NCBI GenBank assembly: GCA_038214535.1
Contig: JBBQRS010000112.1
Coordinates: 1 to 15,684, forward strand
DNA: 15,684 nt
From: JBBQRS01 sp038214535
GTDB lineage: Bacteria; Chloroflexota; Anaerolineae; CG2-30-64-16
Reading direction: 5' to 3'
Shown here: one piece after another, positions 1-7,572 of the stretch
Layout: the number at the start of each line of letters is the position of its first letter
How positions within the stretch are numbered: position 1 is the first letter of the stretch
The notes under the pieces: generated by a model
Database searches by the model: none
The model's input: only the letters and a program-made list of their open reading frames with translations
Told to the model about the DNA's origin: nothing
Position numbers and translations under genes: made by a program

Positions 1-102
1 CGCCTGATAGCGCATACATGTCTGCGCATCTGGACAGTTGTGGTAGGCGCCCTGCAATTCGCCGGCTTGCGCCTCGGTAAGTTGGAAGGCTCGTTGTCTC
101 AT
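1..102 (-). CDS. Partial IS630-type transposase / helix-turn-helix protein (5' end only)
   Basis: Thirty-four codons read leftward from an ATG at 100-102 and run off the window edge without a stop. The peptide starts MRQRAFQLTEAQ and ends in CMRYQA. This resembles the N terminus of IS630-family transposases and related helix-turn-helix proteins, where a short helical lead-in with an 'LT..q...L..ay..c.d...r.RYQAvrLy' pattern precedes the DNA-binding helix-turn-helix; the match is from memory of the family. A GGAGG lies at 104-108, only one base from this ATG, so the start is not certain. The catalytic DDE part would lie outside the window. It could equally be an inactive remnant of an insertion sequence. 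No terminal inverted repeat could be assigned. Confidence 0.5.
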   Translation of the reverse strand, partial: MRQRAFQLTEAQAGELQGAYHNCPDAQTCMRYQA

Positions 103-173
103 GCCTCCATTGTACGTATTCTATCCGATTTGTCTATGAGAATCAGCGGCAATTGCGTATATTGCCTCTGTCT

Positions 174-236
174 CTTTGTAGTGACGGCTTAAGCCGTTGC
201 GGAGTACCCCCAACGCCTGTAGCCGTCACTACAAAG
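174..236. repeat. Palindromic intergenic element A (16-bp arms)
   Basis: Perfect 16-bp inverted repeat: CTTTGTAGTGACGGCT at 174-189 and its reverse complement at 221-236, with a 31-base spacer. The left arm continues into a second, nested palindrome, ACGGCTTAAGCCGT (184-197). The element lies 27 bases downstream of the DUF4139 stop codon, so on the minus strand it could also end that transcript, although no strong U-run follows. Its core (GGCTT-A-AGCCG) resembles that of the element at 10383-10458. Probably a member of a dispersed palindromic repeat family; copy number elsewhere is unknown. Confidence 0.75.
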
Positions 237-263
237 GAGGGGGACGCGCAGTTTTCGGATTGC

Positions 264-2186
264 TTATAGCGCGGCCAGTTCCGCTTCGACCTCGGCCTTG
301 AGCTTTTCAATCGCTGCCCGTTGCGCCGCGTCGTCTGTCGCCAGCGCCGCGAGTTGGTCTTCCTGCTCGCTCAGCGTGCGCGCATAGCGGGCGCGGAGCT
401 TGCCCTCTTCGCCATCGGTGCGCAGCGCCCCCAGGTTGCCTTGCACTACGCCCTGCTGTTCGTGGATGGCCTCGCGGCGTGCGTCGTTATCGTGCAACTT
501 CGCTTCGTGTTCGGTGATCTGGTCATACAGCGAGAGCAGCCCGCTCAGCCGTTTGAACGCCGCCTCATCGAGCGCCTTATCCTGCAGCCAGCGGCGCAAC
601 TGTTCCAGGCTCTGGTTCTTGATCTCTTCGCGCCGGGCCAGCAGTTGACGTTCGTTCGTGACCAGCCTGTTCGTCGCGTGCGCAGGGACTTCGACGGCAT
701 AACGTCGCGCCGTGAGCGTGGTTTCCTCCGGCTCCGGCGTGTCGAACGGCTCGAAATCGGGGGAAACTTCCTGCTCGATCAGCACTTTGGTCGGGTCGTC
801 GCCCCGATTTTCGAGGCGATACGTGATGGTGCGGATAAGGTACTCCTCGACCACCAGGAACCCTTGCTTCAGGCTGACGCGCGCCAGCGATCGCTTCTGA
901 CCCGACTGCTCGGTCACGCGGACGCCCAGGTCAACGGCGTAAGGCAAGTAGACCTCACCGCCGGCCTGCGTGAAGGGCAGGATTGCTTCGCCTGCATACT
1001 CGCCGGCTTCCATCACGGTGATCGGCCCGCGTTCCAACGTCAGCGACGTGTCGTTACGGAAGCGCGCCGTGACCACCGGGTTGCCGGGGTGCTTCCTGCC
1101 GTTGTAGATGCGCTCCTTGCGCAACTCAGGCATGAACTGGAGGATCGGCACGACGGCGGCGTTTCCGCGCCGCACGTTGACGGGCGCGGATACCACGTAG
1201 CTGTAGTAGTCGCCCGTGGCCTGCCCCGACGCGGCAATGGCCGTGCCGCCGCCCAGCGCCTGCACGCCGAGCCCCGGAGCCATCTTCATGTTCGCCATAT
1301 CGTCCATCGCCGCCATCGCGCCGCGGGCTTGCATGGGCGCGCCCATCGCCACCCTGGGCGGCGCTTCGAATTCCACCGGCGCGGCGACGGTGCGCTGTTC
1401 TTCCTTCACGGTGGGCCGTTCAGGCGTGAACGGTTCATAGAGATCGTAGATGAAGCTGATCGGCATTCCCGCCACCAGCTTGACCTGCACCGCGTCGAGG
1501 TCTTCGTCCAGCGTGTTGTCGAAATGCCCCCAGCCTTGCAGCAACGCCTGATATGCGTCCTCGCCGTCGGTCTCATCCATGATGAGCCGGTAGCTGACGC
1601 GCCAGGTGGGGCTGGGCGCGATGTAGCTGACCAGCGCCTCCTGCGCATCCGGCGTCAGCCGCACCGTGATCGCTCGTTTATCCTGGTCGGTGAGGTTCGC
1701 GCCCAGCACGTAGGTGAGGTCGCCCAGCGCCCGGTCGTCGCGGAGGGTCACTTCCAGGATCTCACCCAGCTCAATCGGCGTCACCTTGCCGTCGGGCGCA
1801 AACAGCGAGACGAGGGTCGCCGCGATCTCTTCGCGTTCGCCGGGCAGGTCTATGCCGATGACCACGCCGGCAAAAGTCTCGGCGGGGGTGGCTATTTCCA
1901 CGGCCCGGCCGCGCAGGTCGCGCAGCAGATCGCGTAACGCCGCAGCGTCCGAGAGGTGGATGCTCGACCGCTGGAGCAGCGCGCTCTTGTCTTCGGGTGA
2001 CTCGTAATCCAGGCCAAGGACCTGCCCGCCGCCCACGGTGAGCGTCGTCAGGCTCTTGAGCACATCGTTCATCTCTTCCAGGCGGAAGCTGAGCGTGACC
2101 GCGCCATCCTGCGCCGGACCCTGGCGCTGGAAGAACCCCACCCCATGCTTGTAAAGCGTCAATTTCGTGACCGGCAGACCGTGCAT
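264..2186 (-). CDS. DUF4139 domain-containing protein
   Basis: A 640-residue soluble protein with no signal peptide or membrane helix, so probably cytoplasmic. The N terminus (KLTLYKHGVGFFQR, about residues 8-21) and the stretch YIAPSPTWRVSYRLIMD (188-204) are typical of DUF4139/mucoidy-inhibitor A-like proteins, which have a beta-rich core and coiled-coil segments and no firmly known activity. Residues 270-330 are a low-complexity Met/Ala/Gly-rich insert. The C-terminal 120 residues (about 515-640) are Glu/Lys/Arg-rich and predicted to be helical or coiled coil. An in-frame start 13 codons upstream (2225) is rejected: it lies inside the promoter -10 region, while the chosen ATG has AGGAGG eight bases upstream. 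It is a separate transcription unit, 188 bases after the prepilin peptidase stop. No functional link to the Tad-like genes is evident. Confidence 0.85.
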   Translation of the reverse strand: MHGLPVTKLTLYKHGVGFFQRQGPAQDGAVTLSFRLEEMNDVLKSLTTLTVGGGQVLGLDYESPEDKSALLQRSSIHLSDAAALRDLLRDLRGRAVEIATPAETFAGVVIGIDLPGEREEIAATLVSLFAPDGKVTPIELGEILEVTLRDDRALGDLTYVLGANLTDQDKRAITVRLTPDAQEALVSYIAPSPTWRVSYRLIMDETDGEDAYQALLQGWGHFDNTLDEDLDAVQVKLVAGMPISFIYDLYEPFTPERPTVKEEQRTVAAPVEFEAPPRVAMGAPMQARGAMAAMDDMANMKMAPGLGVQALGGGTAIAASGQATGDYYSYVVSAPVNVRRGNAAVVPILQFMPELRKERIYNGRKHPGNPVVTARFRNDTSLTLERGPITVMEAGEYAGEAILPFTQAGGEVYLPYAVDLGVRVTEQSGQKRSLARVSLKQGFLVVEEYLIRTITYRLENRGDDPTKVLIEQEVSPDFEPFDTPEPEETTLTARRYAVEVPAHATNRLVTNERQLLARREEIKNQSLEQLRRWLQDKALDEAAFKRLSGLLSLYDQITEHEAKLHDNDARREAIHEQQGVVQGNLGALRTDGEEGKLRARYARTLSEQEDQLAALATDDAAQRAAIEKLKAEVEAELAAL

Positions 2187-2194
2187 CTGTTTAC

Positions 2195-2200
2195 CCTCCT
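2195..2200 (-). promoter_or_regulatory. Ribosome binding site that fixes the DUF4139 start
   Basis: AGGAGG on the minus strand, eight bases before the ATG at 2184-2186. It rules in this ATG over the upstream start at 2225. Confidence 0.8.
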
Positions 2201-2217
2201 GCTTCTTTGCGTGCTTT

Positions 2218-2247
2218 AGTATCATCGCATGGGGGCGCGCTTGTCAA
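2218..2247 (-). promoter_or_regulatory. Sigma70-type promoter of the DUF4139 gene
   Basis: Perfect -35 box TTGACA (2247-2242), an 18-base spacer, and GATACT as -10 (2223-2218). Transcription would start near 2211, leaving about 25 bases of leader containing the ribosome binding site. The -10 box is only a four-of-six match. Confidence 0.6.
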
Positions 2248-2298
2248 GCGCATGGATTGAATGTGGCGTTAGGTGATGCTATGTCGCGGAGATATAAC

Positions 2299-2338
2299 GC
2301 GGAGTGCGCACGCCGGAGGCGTCAGATGCGCACTCCGC
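2299..2338 (-). terminator. Hairpin terminator-like structure after the Tad-like operon
   Basis: Perfect 12-bp inverted repeat GCGGAGTGCGCA (2299-2310) / TGCGCACTCCGC (2327-2338). The 16-base loop itself contains CGCC-GGA-GGCG. It lies 37 bases past the prepilin peptidase stop, between that gene and the DUF4139 promoter. On the minus strand it is followed by GTTATATCT rather than a clean U-run, so it may act as a weak intrinsic or processing terminator. Position supports an operon end here. Confidence 0.6.
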
Positions 2339-2374
2339 AGCGAGGTTGTGAGAACGGGGGAATGCGATGAAGTT

Positions 2375-3037
2375 TCAGAGGCTCATGGCAACGACGATCA
2401 ACGCGCCGATCGCCAGATACGGCCCGTAGGCCATCGCGTCCCTGCGGCCCTTGCGGCGCGTCGCGAGGAAGATCAGCGCGCCCACGCCGCCGGCCAGCAC
2501 GCCGAAGAAGAGCGCGGGCAGTATCGCGGGATAGCCGAGCAGCGCGCCGATGACGGCGGCCAGCTTCACGTCGCCCGCGCCCAGCGCGCCGCGTCCCAGC
2601 ACGGCCAGCAACAGGAATCCGCCGCCGCCAACCAGCGCGCCCAGCGCCGCCGCCCTTGGGTCAGGATAACCGAGAAAGATCACTTGCAGCGCTGCCCAAC
2701 CGAGCGCGACCAGGATCAACTGGTTGGGGATACGGTGCGTCTGCGCGTCCACGATGCTGATGGCGAGCAGGACGCCGGTCATCACGATCAGCGCAATGAT
2801 CAGCTCCGGGCGGCTTGCGCGACAGCCGACGTACGCGCCCCACAAACTCATGCTCGCCAGACAGAACGCGCCCAGATACTGCGTTGATCCGGCAACCGCG
2901 TAGAGGCTCACGCCTGCTTCGTCGGTGGCCGGTTCGTCTGTTTCCTCACGCTGGTAATGCAATACGAACCGTTCGGCGACGAGCCAGGCGATCCAGCCCG
3001 TCAGACAGCCGAGGATGATTCCCAGAGTTACGTGCAT
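2375..3037 (-). CDS. A24-family prepilin peptidase (type IV / Tad pilin processing)
   Basis: A 220-residue polytopic membrane protein with about six hydrophobic helices. The two catalytic aspartates of A24 peptidases are visible: Asp97 in VDAQTHRIPN and Asp156 in the GAGDVKL (GxGD) motif. Such enzymes cleave the short leader of prepilins at the inner membrane. The N-terminal helix (GIILGCLTGWIAWLVAERF) looks like a degenerate form of the PilD 'G..GsflN..iyRlp' segment, but the Cys-rich zinc domain is absent, as in short CpaA/TadV-type enzymes. The ATG at 3037 is preferred because GGTGA lies just upstream; a GTG at 3046 overlapping the previous stop (GTGA) is possible. It is the last gene of the cluster, five bases after the FG-GAP gene. 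With a TadA ATPase upstream, the substrates are probably Flp/Tad-like pilins encoded elsewhere. Confidence 0.85.
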   Translation of the reverse strand: MHVTLGIILGCLTGWIAWLVAERFVLHYQREETDEPATDEAGVSLYAVAGSTQYLGAFCLASMSLWGAYVGCRASRPELIIALIVMTGVLLAISIVDAQTHRIPNQLILVALGWAALQVIFLGYPDPRAAALGALVGGGGFLLLAVLGRGALGAGDVKLAAVIGALLGYPAILPALFFGVLAGGVGALIFLATRRKGRRDAMAYGPYLAIGALIVVAMSL

Positions 3038-3042
3038 ATCAT

Positions 3043-4569
3043 TCACCAAATTTTCTGGACGAGCGGCAGGAATTGACGTTTATCGAGGGGCGCGAGGCCG
3101 AACGGTCCCGGCAGGACGTACACGCGCCCCGCATCAATGCCGAGGAACGAGTCGGCGCGCGGCGCTCCGATGATGAGCGCGGGGCTGCCGTTTCCCGTGA
3201 TCGCGCCGACCGCCAATTCCGTCCCTGCGCGGTCGGCTGCCTGTGCGCCGTAGATCACGAGGCTGGCTGCATCCATGGAGGGCCCTGCCGGAGTGGCCTG
3301 CTTGCCGCTGAACAGATGTACCAACCCGGCCTGGTCTCGTCCTGGCGGATCGCCGCTGGGTGCGCCCACGGACATATCCCAATAGCCGTCATGGTCGAGG
3401 TCTGCGGCGATGATGGCCGTTCCCAGCTTGTCATAGGCTTGACTGCCGAAGATCATCAGATCGGGGGTCGTGGCCGCCAGATCAACCACGGCAGGGTGAG
3501 TCGCCCCCAACAGCAGGCCGAACGCGGCCCCGGCGCTGGTGATCGAATTCCGGGTGGCTCCGGGCGCGCCGAGCATGATGTCATCCATGCCGTCATGGTT
3601 CATATCACCCAGAGCGAGCCGGGTTCCCGTGTTGTCATTTGCGGCGCTGCCCAGGATCATGAGATCCGCGGGCTGTGTCCCCAGGTCTGTGTTGCTGAGG
3701 GTTGCCTTGCCGTGGATCACGTAGGCGGCGCCCGCCCCGGCGCGGCCGGCAGGCGATGTGCCCGGTGCGCCGATGGCGAGGTCGCCGCGGTCATCGTTGT
3801 TGACGTGACCGCCGGCCAGGGCCGCGCCGAACTCGCCGCCGCTGAGCGCGCCTCTGATCCGGTAACTGTTCGCGGCCGATGCCAGATCAATCACCGCGGG
3901 CGGCGACTGCGCCCCCGGAATGATGAAGAGGCTGCCGCCGGGTGAATCCTGGGGCGCGCCGACGATCATTTCCGCCCGCCCGTCGCCGTTCAGGTCGCTG
4001 GCCGCCACCGCCACGCCGGCGCGCATCCCCTCCATCGCCCCCCAGACGCTCGCAGAAGCCGGCTGGCTCGCCAGATCAACGGATGGGAAGGCCCCTGCGC
4101 GCCCGAAGAAGAGATAGGCGATCCCCGCTCCGTCGCGCCCTGCCGGGTCGGCCCACGAAGCGCCGACCAGCAGGTCGTCAATCGTATCGCCGTTGAAGTC
4201 GCCCACGGCCAGCGAACTGCCGAATTGATCGAACGCCGCCGCGCCCGACAGGCGCGGGCCGGTGAAGCTTGCGTTCAGAAAGACCGTCGCGGGAAGCTGC
4301 GCGCCGCCATAGATGATGTAGACCGTCCCGGCGTTCGTGCGGCCTCCGGGGTTGGCATACTCCGCGCCGATGATCAGGTCGGGTGCGCCGTCGCCGTTCA
4401 GGTCGCCGGTCGCAAGGGCGCCGCCCGCCTGGTCTTGCTGCGCCCCGCCCTCGATGATCGAACGCGCTGGGCTGGGAAATCCTGCGAGGTCAATGATCTG
4501 CGCGTCCGGCGCGACGAGGATCAGCAGTGAAGCCACGGTGAGCGCGCGGGCGACGATGTGGGCGAACAT
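3043..4569 (-). CDS. Secreted seven-bladed FG-GAP (integrin alpha-like) beta-propeller
   Basis: A 508-residue protein with a hydrophobic N-terminal stretch (residues about 7-20) that reads as a signal peptide. Seven FG-GAP repeats are evenly spaced (about 55-70, 123-138, 191-206, 254-269, 321-336, 389-404, 455-470), giving a complete propeller. Most carry a Ca2+-binding DxNxDG-type loop, for example GDLNGDGAPDLIIGA; the fourth (GHVNNDD) and seventh (GAITGNG) are degenerate. The C terminus ends RQFLPLVQKIW; a 'YLPLV/FLPLV' tail is, from memory, common on exported Chloroflexota proteins. The ATG overlaps the preceding gene's stop by one base (TGATG), so translation is probably coupled. It may be a surface adhesin or a cell-envelope scaffold for the neighbouring machinery; the ligand is unknown. 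Confidence 0.85.
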   Translation of the reverse strand: MFAHIVARALTVASLLILVAPDAQIIDLAGFPSPARSIIEGGAQQDQAGGALATGDLNGDGAPDLIIGAEYANPGGRTNAGTVYIIYGGAQLPATVFLNASFTGPRLSGAAAFDQFGSSLAVGDFNGDTIDDLLVGASWADPAGRDGAGIAYLFFGRAGAFPSVDLASQPASASVWGAMEGMRAGVAVAASDLNGDGRAEMIVGAPQDSPGGSLFIIPGAQSPPAVIDLASAANSYRIRGALSGGEFGAALAGGHVNNDDRGDLAIGAPGTSPAGRAGAGAAYVIHGKATLSNTDLGTQPADLMILGSAANDNTGTRLALGDMNHDGMDDIMLGAPGATRNSITSAGAAFGLLLGATHPAVVDLAATTPDLMIFGSQAYDKLGTAIIAADLDHDGYWDMSVGAPSGDPPGRDQAGLVHLFSGKQATPAGPSMDAASLVIYGAQAADRAGTELAVGAITGNGSPALIIGAPRADSFLGIDAGRVYVLPGPFGLAPLDKRQFLPLVQKIW

Positions 4570-6398
4570 CAGGGTTGTCCGGTCTCAACATCAGGCTGCT
4601 TCGCCGGGAGGACGGCTGGAGTCGCCGCGTCGGCGGACGCCCGCCGGTCATAGTAGCGCACGTAGAGATCGTCGAATACGCCGTTCGCGCGCGCTTCCAA
4701 CTGCTGCCATCGGTCGCTCAAGCTCACTTGTGCCTCTCTCAGCGACTCCTGCGTCGCAGCGCTGCCCACGACGGGAACCACATAGCGCGGTATCGTCACC
4801 AGCCCTATGAGCACGACGGCGAGGACCACCGAGATCAGCGCGATTTGCTTGACGTTGCGGCGCCCCCGCACAAGATTGGGGTTGGCCGCGCGCGCTTCGA
4901 GACCGGCTTCGCTCAGAGAGGATGGGATCACGGCCAGGGCCAGCCCCACCAGCGCCGCAAGTTCGAAGGCGCGCTCGGGGCTTACGGCGGCGGTGTTTGC
5001 CCCAAGCCGCCACGCCCACACCAACACCACGCCGAGCAACGCCAGTATACCGGCCCAGGCCAGCGCCCGAACGACCCAACGGACTCCGGCATACACGGCG
5101 GGCCACGCGGGAAGCTGCATTTCGCCGCGCATCAGGCCGAAGATCGCCCAGAGCACGCCGATGAACAGGACCCAGGCGTTGACGCCGTAGATTTGCAGGT
5201 TCGCCAACGCCGCGGGAACCGGCACGTCGGCATAGGCAAACAGCGCGCCGACGCCGGCCCCCAGCACCCCGGAGAGGATGAGCGCGAACAACGGTCGGAA
5301 TATCCAGCGGATGGCTTCTGACGGCATCGCGGTCACCCGGACGCGCGCTAGAATATGGATCGGCTCCTCGCTGGCGGTTGAGTCTACCACTACGTCCGCC
5401 GGCTGCGCCGCTTGATGGATCGCGAGCTTATCCGTATCCGCGCTGACCACAACTTCCAGCGGGCCACCGGAGAGCACGCGCGGCTCCGTGTGCAGCCAGG
5501 GTTCATCTGTGGTGATCTCGCCATACAGATAGCCGCGCCCCGGGCCGTGGCTCAACTTGAGGACGCGCGATGCGGGCTGCCCCTGCAGGACGTAGCCCAG
5601 ATCAACGACGCGCGGTTTCCACTGGAGTTTGGGCCGCCGAACGAGGCCCGTCCCCAGCAGGAAGGTCTCCAGCGCGGCGCGCCAGTCGGAGCGGGTCTGG
5701 ACGACCGCGTCGCGCGCGAGCTGGGCGAGCCGGGTCGCGCCTTCGGCGTCCAGCCACGCCGCGAGGGTGCCGTTGCGCAGATGATAGATGCCGTCTTCGG
5801 GATAGTGATTCATGTGCTCCACGGCTTGTTTGAGAGTCCACGCCTTCGCGCCGACGCGCAGCGAACCGCCCGAACGGAAGACAAACGGCTGCGATGTCCG
5901 CTGTGTGGCCGTGAGTTGTTGTGAACCCAGGGCCGCGGCGATCTCTTTCACCACATCTTCATTCGCCCAGGCGGGGACCACGGTCGTATCCGCCAACGTA
6001 AGGGTGTCGGCGAGCGGTTCTCCGATCATTGCGCCCGCTTCCTCGGCGTGCCAGAGCGGGATTTCGGCTTCGGGATTGCTTCGCGCCTGATAGTACCGGA
6101 TGGCAGGCTTCAGCTTCGGGAATTCGTCTGCCATGAAGGCGCGCACGGCGCGAATCGAGCGCTTGCGGCATTCTGCCGGGGTAACGCCGCGCTGCTCCAA
6201 CTCTTCCGGCGTATGCTGATTGCCGTTCGTGGCCTGGATGATGCTGAGACCCTGTGACCCGACGACAATCGAGTCAATGGGGCACGCCGAAACGAGCGGC
6301 TCCGCAACGACAACGTAAGATTCCGGCAACGCCCTGCGCAGGTAGGCCGCCACAGAGTCCGCGGGAATCCACCCTTCGGTGTCTGGAAAGTGCGCCAT
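4569..6398 (-). CDS. Multi-domain membrane protein with a degenerate NERD-like N terminus
   Basis: A 609-residue protein without a confident family. Residues 26-58 (SYVVVAEPL...IDSIVVGSQGLSIIQATN) resemble the core of the NERD nuclease-related fold, but the usual E-x-K pair is replaced by Q-A-T, so nuclease activity is unlikely. Residues 178-253 (VGAKAWTLKQAVEHM...WLDAEG...FLLGTGL) look like a helical domain of the kind attached to bacterial kinases and HSP70-like proteins. Residues 258-356 form a predicted beta-sandwich. About five transmembrane segments follow (365-390, 404-423, 438-463, 477-495, 518-541), with a short charged tail. The ATG is preceded by GAGGTGA. It follows the DnaB-like gene by 40 bases and overlaps the FG-GAP gene by one. 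Possibly a membrane anchor in the operon's machinery; function unknown. Confidence 0.7.
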   Translation of the reverse strand: MAHFPDTEGWIPADSVAAYLRRALPESYVVVAEPLVSACPIDSIVVGSQGLSIIQATNGNQHTPEELEQRGVTPAECRKRSIRAVRAFMADEFPKLKPAIRYYQARSNPEAEIPLWHAEEAGAMIGEPLADTLTLADTTVVPAWANEDVVKEIAAALGSQQLTATQRTSQPFVFRSGGSLRVGAKAWTLKQAVEHMNHYPEDGIYHLRNGTLAAWLDAEGATRLAQLARDAVVQTRSDWRAALETFLLGTGLVRRPKLQWKPRVVDLGYVLQGQPASRVLKLSHGPGRGYLYGEITTDEPWLHTEPRVLSGGPLEVVVSADTDKLAIHQAAQPADVVVDSTASEEPIHILARVRVTAMPSEAIRWIFRPLFALILSGVLGAGVGALFAYADVPVPAALANLQIYGVNAWVLFIGVLWAIFGLMRGEMQLPAWPAVYAGVRWVVRALAWAGILALLGVVLVWAWRLGANTAAVSPERAFELAALVGLALAVIPSSLSEAGLEARAANPNLVRGRRNVKQIALISVVLAVVLIGLVTIPRYVVPVVGSAATQESLREAQVSLSDRWQQLEARANGVFDDLYVRYYDRRASADAATPAVLPAKQPDVETGQP

Positions 6399-6438
6399 GG
6401 TTCACCTCGCTCCGGTTGAGAAGCCGCGTTTGGTTCGT

Positions 6439-7503
6439 TCAGTCCATCGTGATCTTATCGTCTACCAGTCGTTCGCGCACGAAGTTGCCCTGCGGCACGA
6501 TTCGGAAATGCGCGGCGTCCAGCGAATACTCCATATCAATTGCATTGCGCCCGGCGCGATTCTTCTCGACGCTCATCACCACCCAGTTGCGATAGGCTTC
6601 CGCGCCGGCCGGATTGTAAATCATGTGCTCGCGGCTCAAGATCGCATACTTATTGTTGAGGATGATGCCGACGTCGGCCTCGTATTGCAGCGCCGAGCTG
6701 CCGCGCAGATCGGCCAGACGCATCCGTCGGGCCTTCAAACCTGGCCGGTCGGCTGCGGCAATCGCAATGACCTCGATGCCGAGCGCCATCGCCGTTTCCT
6801 TCAACCCCTGGGTCAGGATGGTGGTGGTCTCGGTTTCCGGGTCAAGGCCGGTGACCGGCACGGGGATCTTTTGCAGGTAGTCCACTACCAGCAGGAAGCG
6901 CCCCGAACCCGCGCCGTTGTCGAGCGCATCTTCGACCCAGCGCCGCACATAATCGAGGGTCGAATGGTCGCCGCTGGCCTTGACCAGGTAGAGCCGTTGG
7001 GCGTAAAGCTCCATCGCGTCCAGGACGGCGGCGTAGCGGGGCATCGTGCGCAGACGGCTGATCAGCCCTGCGTCGCCGCGCCCGTTGAGCGTGAAATCGG
7101 CGATGCGCCGCAGCGTCAGCGCGTCATCCTTGAACCCGCGCTCCGCCGTCTCCATGCACAGCAGCCTTGACATCAGATGGGCGCGGTCATGCTCGTAGCA
7201 GACGTACATCGCATAGTTGTTGGGGTCGGCCTGCACGACGTTGCGCGCCACCTGCAACCCCCAGATCGTCTTGCCGACGCCGAATGGCCCGCCGACGATC
7301 ATCAGTTCGCCCGGCCTCAAGCCGCCGTTGAGGATGTCGTCGAGCGGTGTAAAACCGGTTGCCATGGGGCGCAAACGTTCGGCGTCGCCCGAGCCGGCCT
7401 GTTCTTCGACCTCGACCATCACCTCGGCCAGCGTGGCCGGCCCCGCGCCTGCCTGTTGGCGCAGGGTCGGCGGACGTTCCAGGAGCATATTGTCTGCGGT
7501 CAT
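6439..7503 (-). CDS. DnaB C-terminal-like RecA-fold ATPase
   Basis: A 354-residue protein matching the helicase (C-terminal) domain of DnaB without the DnaB N-terminal domain. Residues 50-62 (GFTPLDDILNGGL) correspond to the DnaB 'tG...LD..tgGl' lead-in. Walker A is GGPFGVGKT (71-79) and Walker B is FLLVVDYLQKI (203-213). RMRLADLRGSSALQYEADV (260-278) matches the DnaB 'lsDLReSGaieqDAD' block, and EKNRAGRNA (313-321) matches the arginine-finger loop. The real replicative helicase is about 450 residues, so this is a specialised relative acting on DNA or as a KaiC-like switch. The ATG at 7503 is chosen because GGAGG lies five bases upstream; the start at 7551 has no ribosome binding site. It follows tadA by 69 bases, an unusual partner for a pilus ATPase. 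Confidence 0.85.
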   Translation of the reverse strand: MTADNMLLERPPTLRQQAGAGPATLAEVMVEVEEQAGSGDAERLRPMATGFTPLDDILNGGLRPGELMIVGGPFGVGKTIWGLQVARNVVQADPNNYAMYVCYEHDRAHLMSRLLCMETAERGFKDDALTLRRIADFTLNGRGDAGLISRLRTMPRYAAVLDAMELYAQRLYLVKASGDHSTLDYVRRWVEDALDNGAGSGRFLLVVDYLQKIPVPVTGLDPETETTTILTQGLKETAMALGIEVIAIAAADRPGLKARRMRLADLRGSSALQYEADVGIILNNKYAILSREHMIYNPAGAEAYRNWVVMSVEKNRAGRNAIDMEYSLDAAHFRIVPQGNFVRERLVDDKITMD

Positions 7504-7508
7504 TCGAT

Positions 7509-7513
7509 CCTCC
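7509..7513 (-). promoter_or_regulatory. Ribosome binding site that fixes the DnaB-like start
   Basis: GGAGG five bases before the ATG at 7501-7503, supporting this start over the one 16 codons upstream. Confidence 0.75.
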
Positions 7514-7572
7514 GCGCTCAAGTTATCCGCGGCGGGCACAAGGCCCTGCATTACGGAGTTTACGGAACTTTC

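Noticed and set aside
321..1937. Long plus-strand open frame (538 codons) opposite the DUF4139 gene
   Set aside because: Arg/His-rich translation without domain features, exactly antisense to a well-supported gene; a GC-rich shadow frame.
3073..3945. Plus-strand open frame of 290 codons opposite the FG-GAP gene
   Set aside because: Antisense shadow of a protein with seven recognisable repeats; no domain features of its own.
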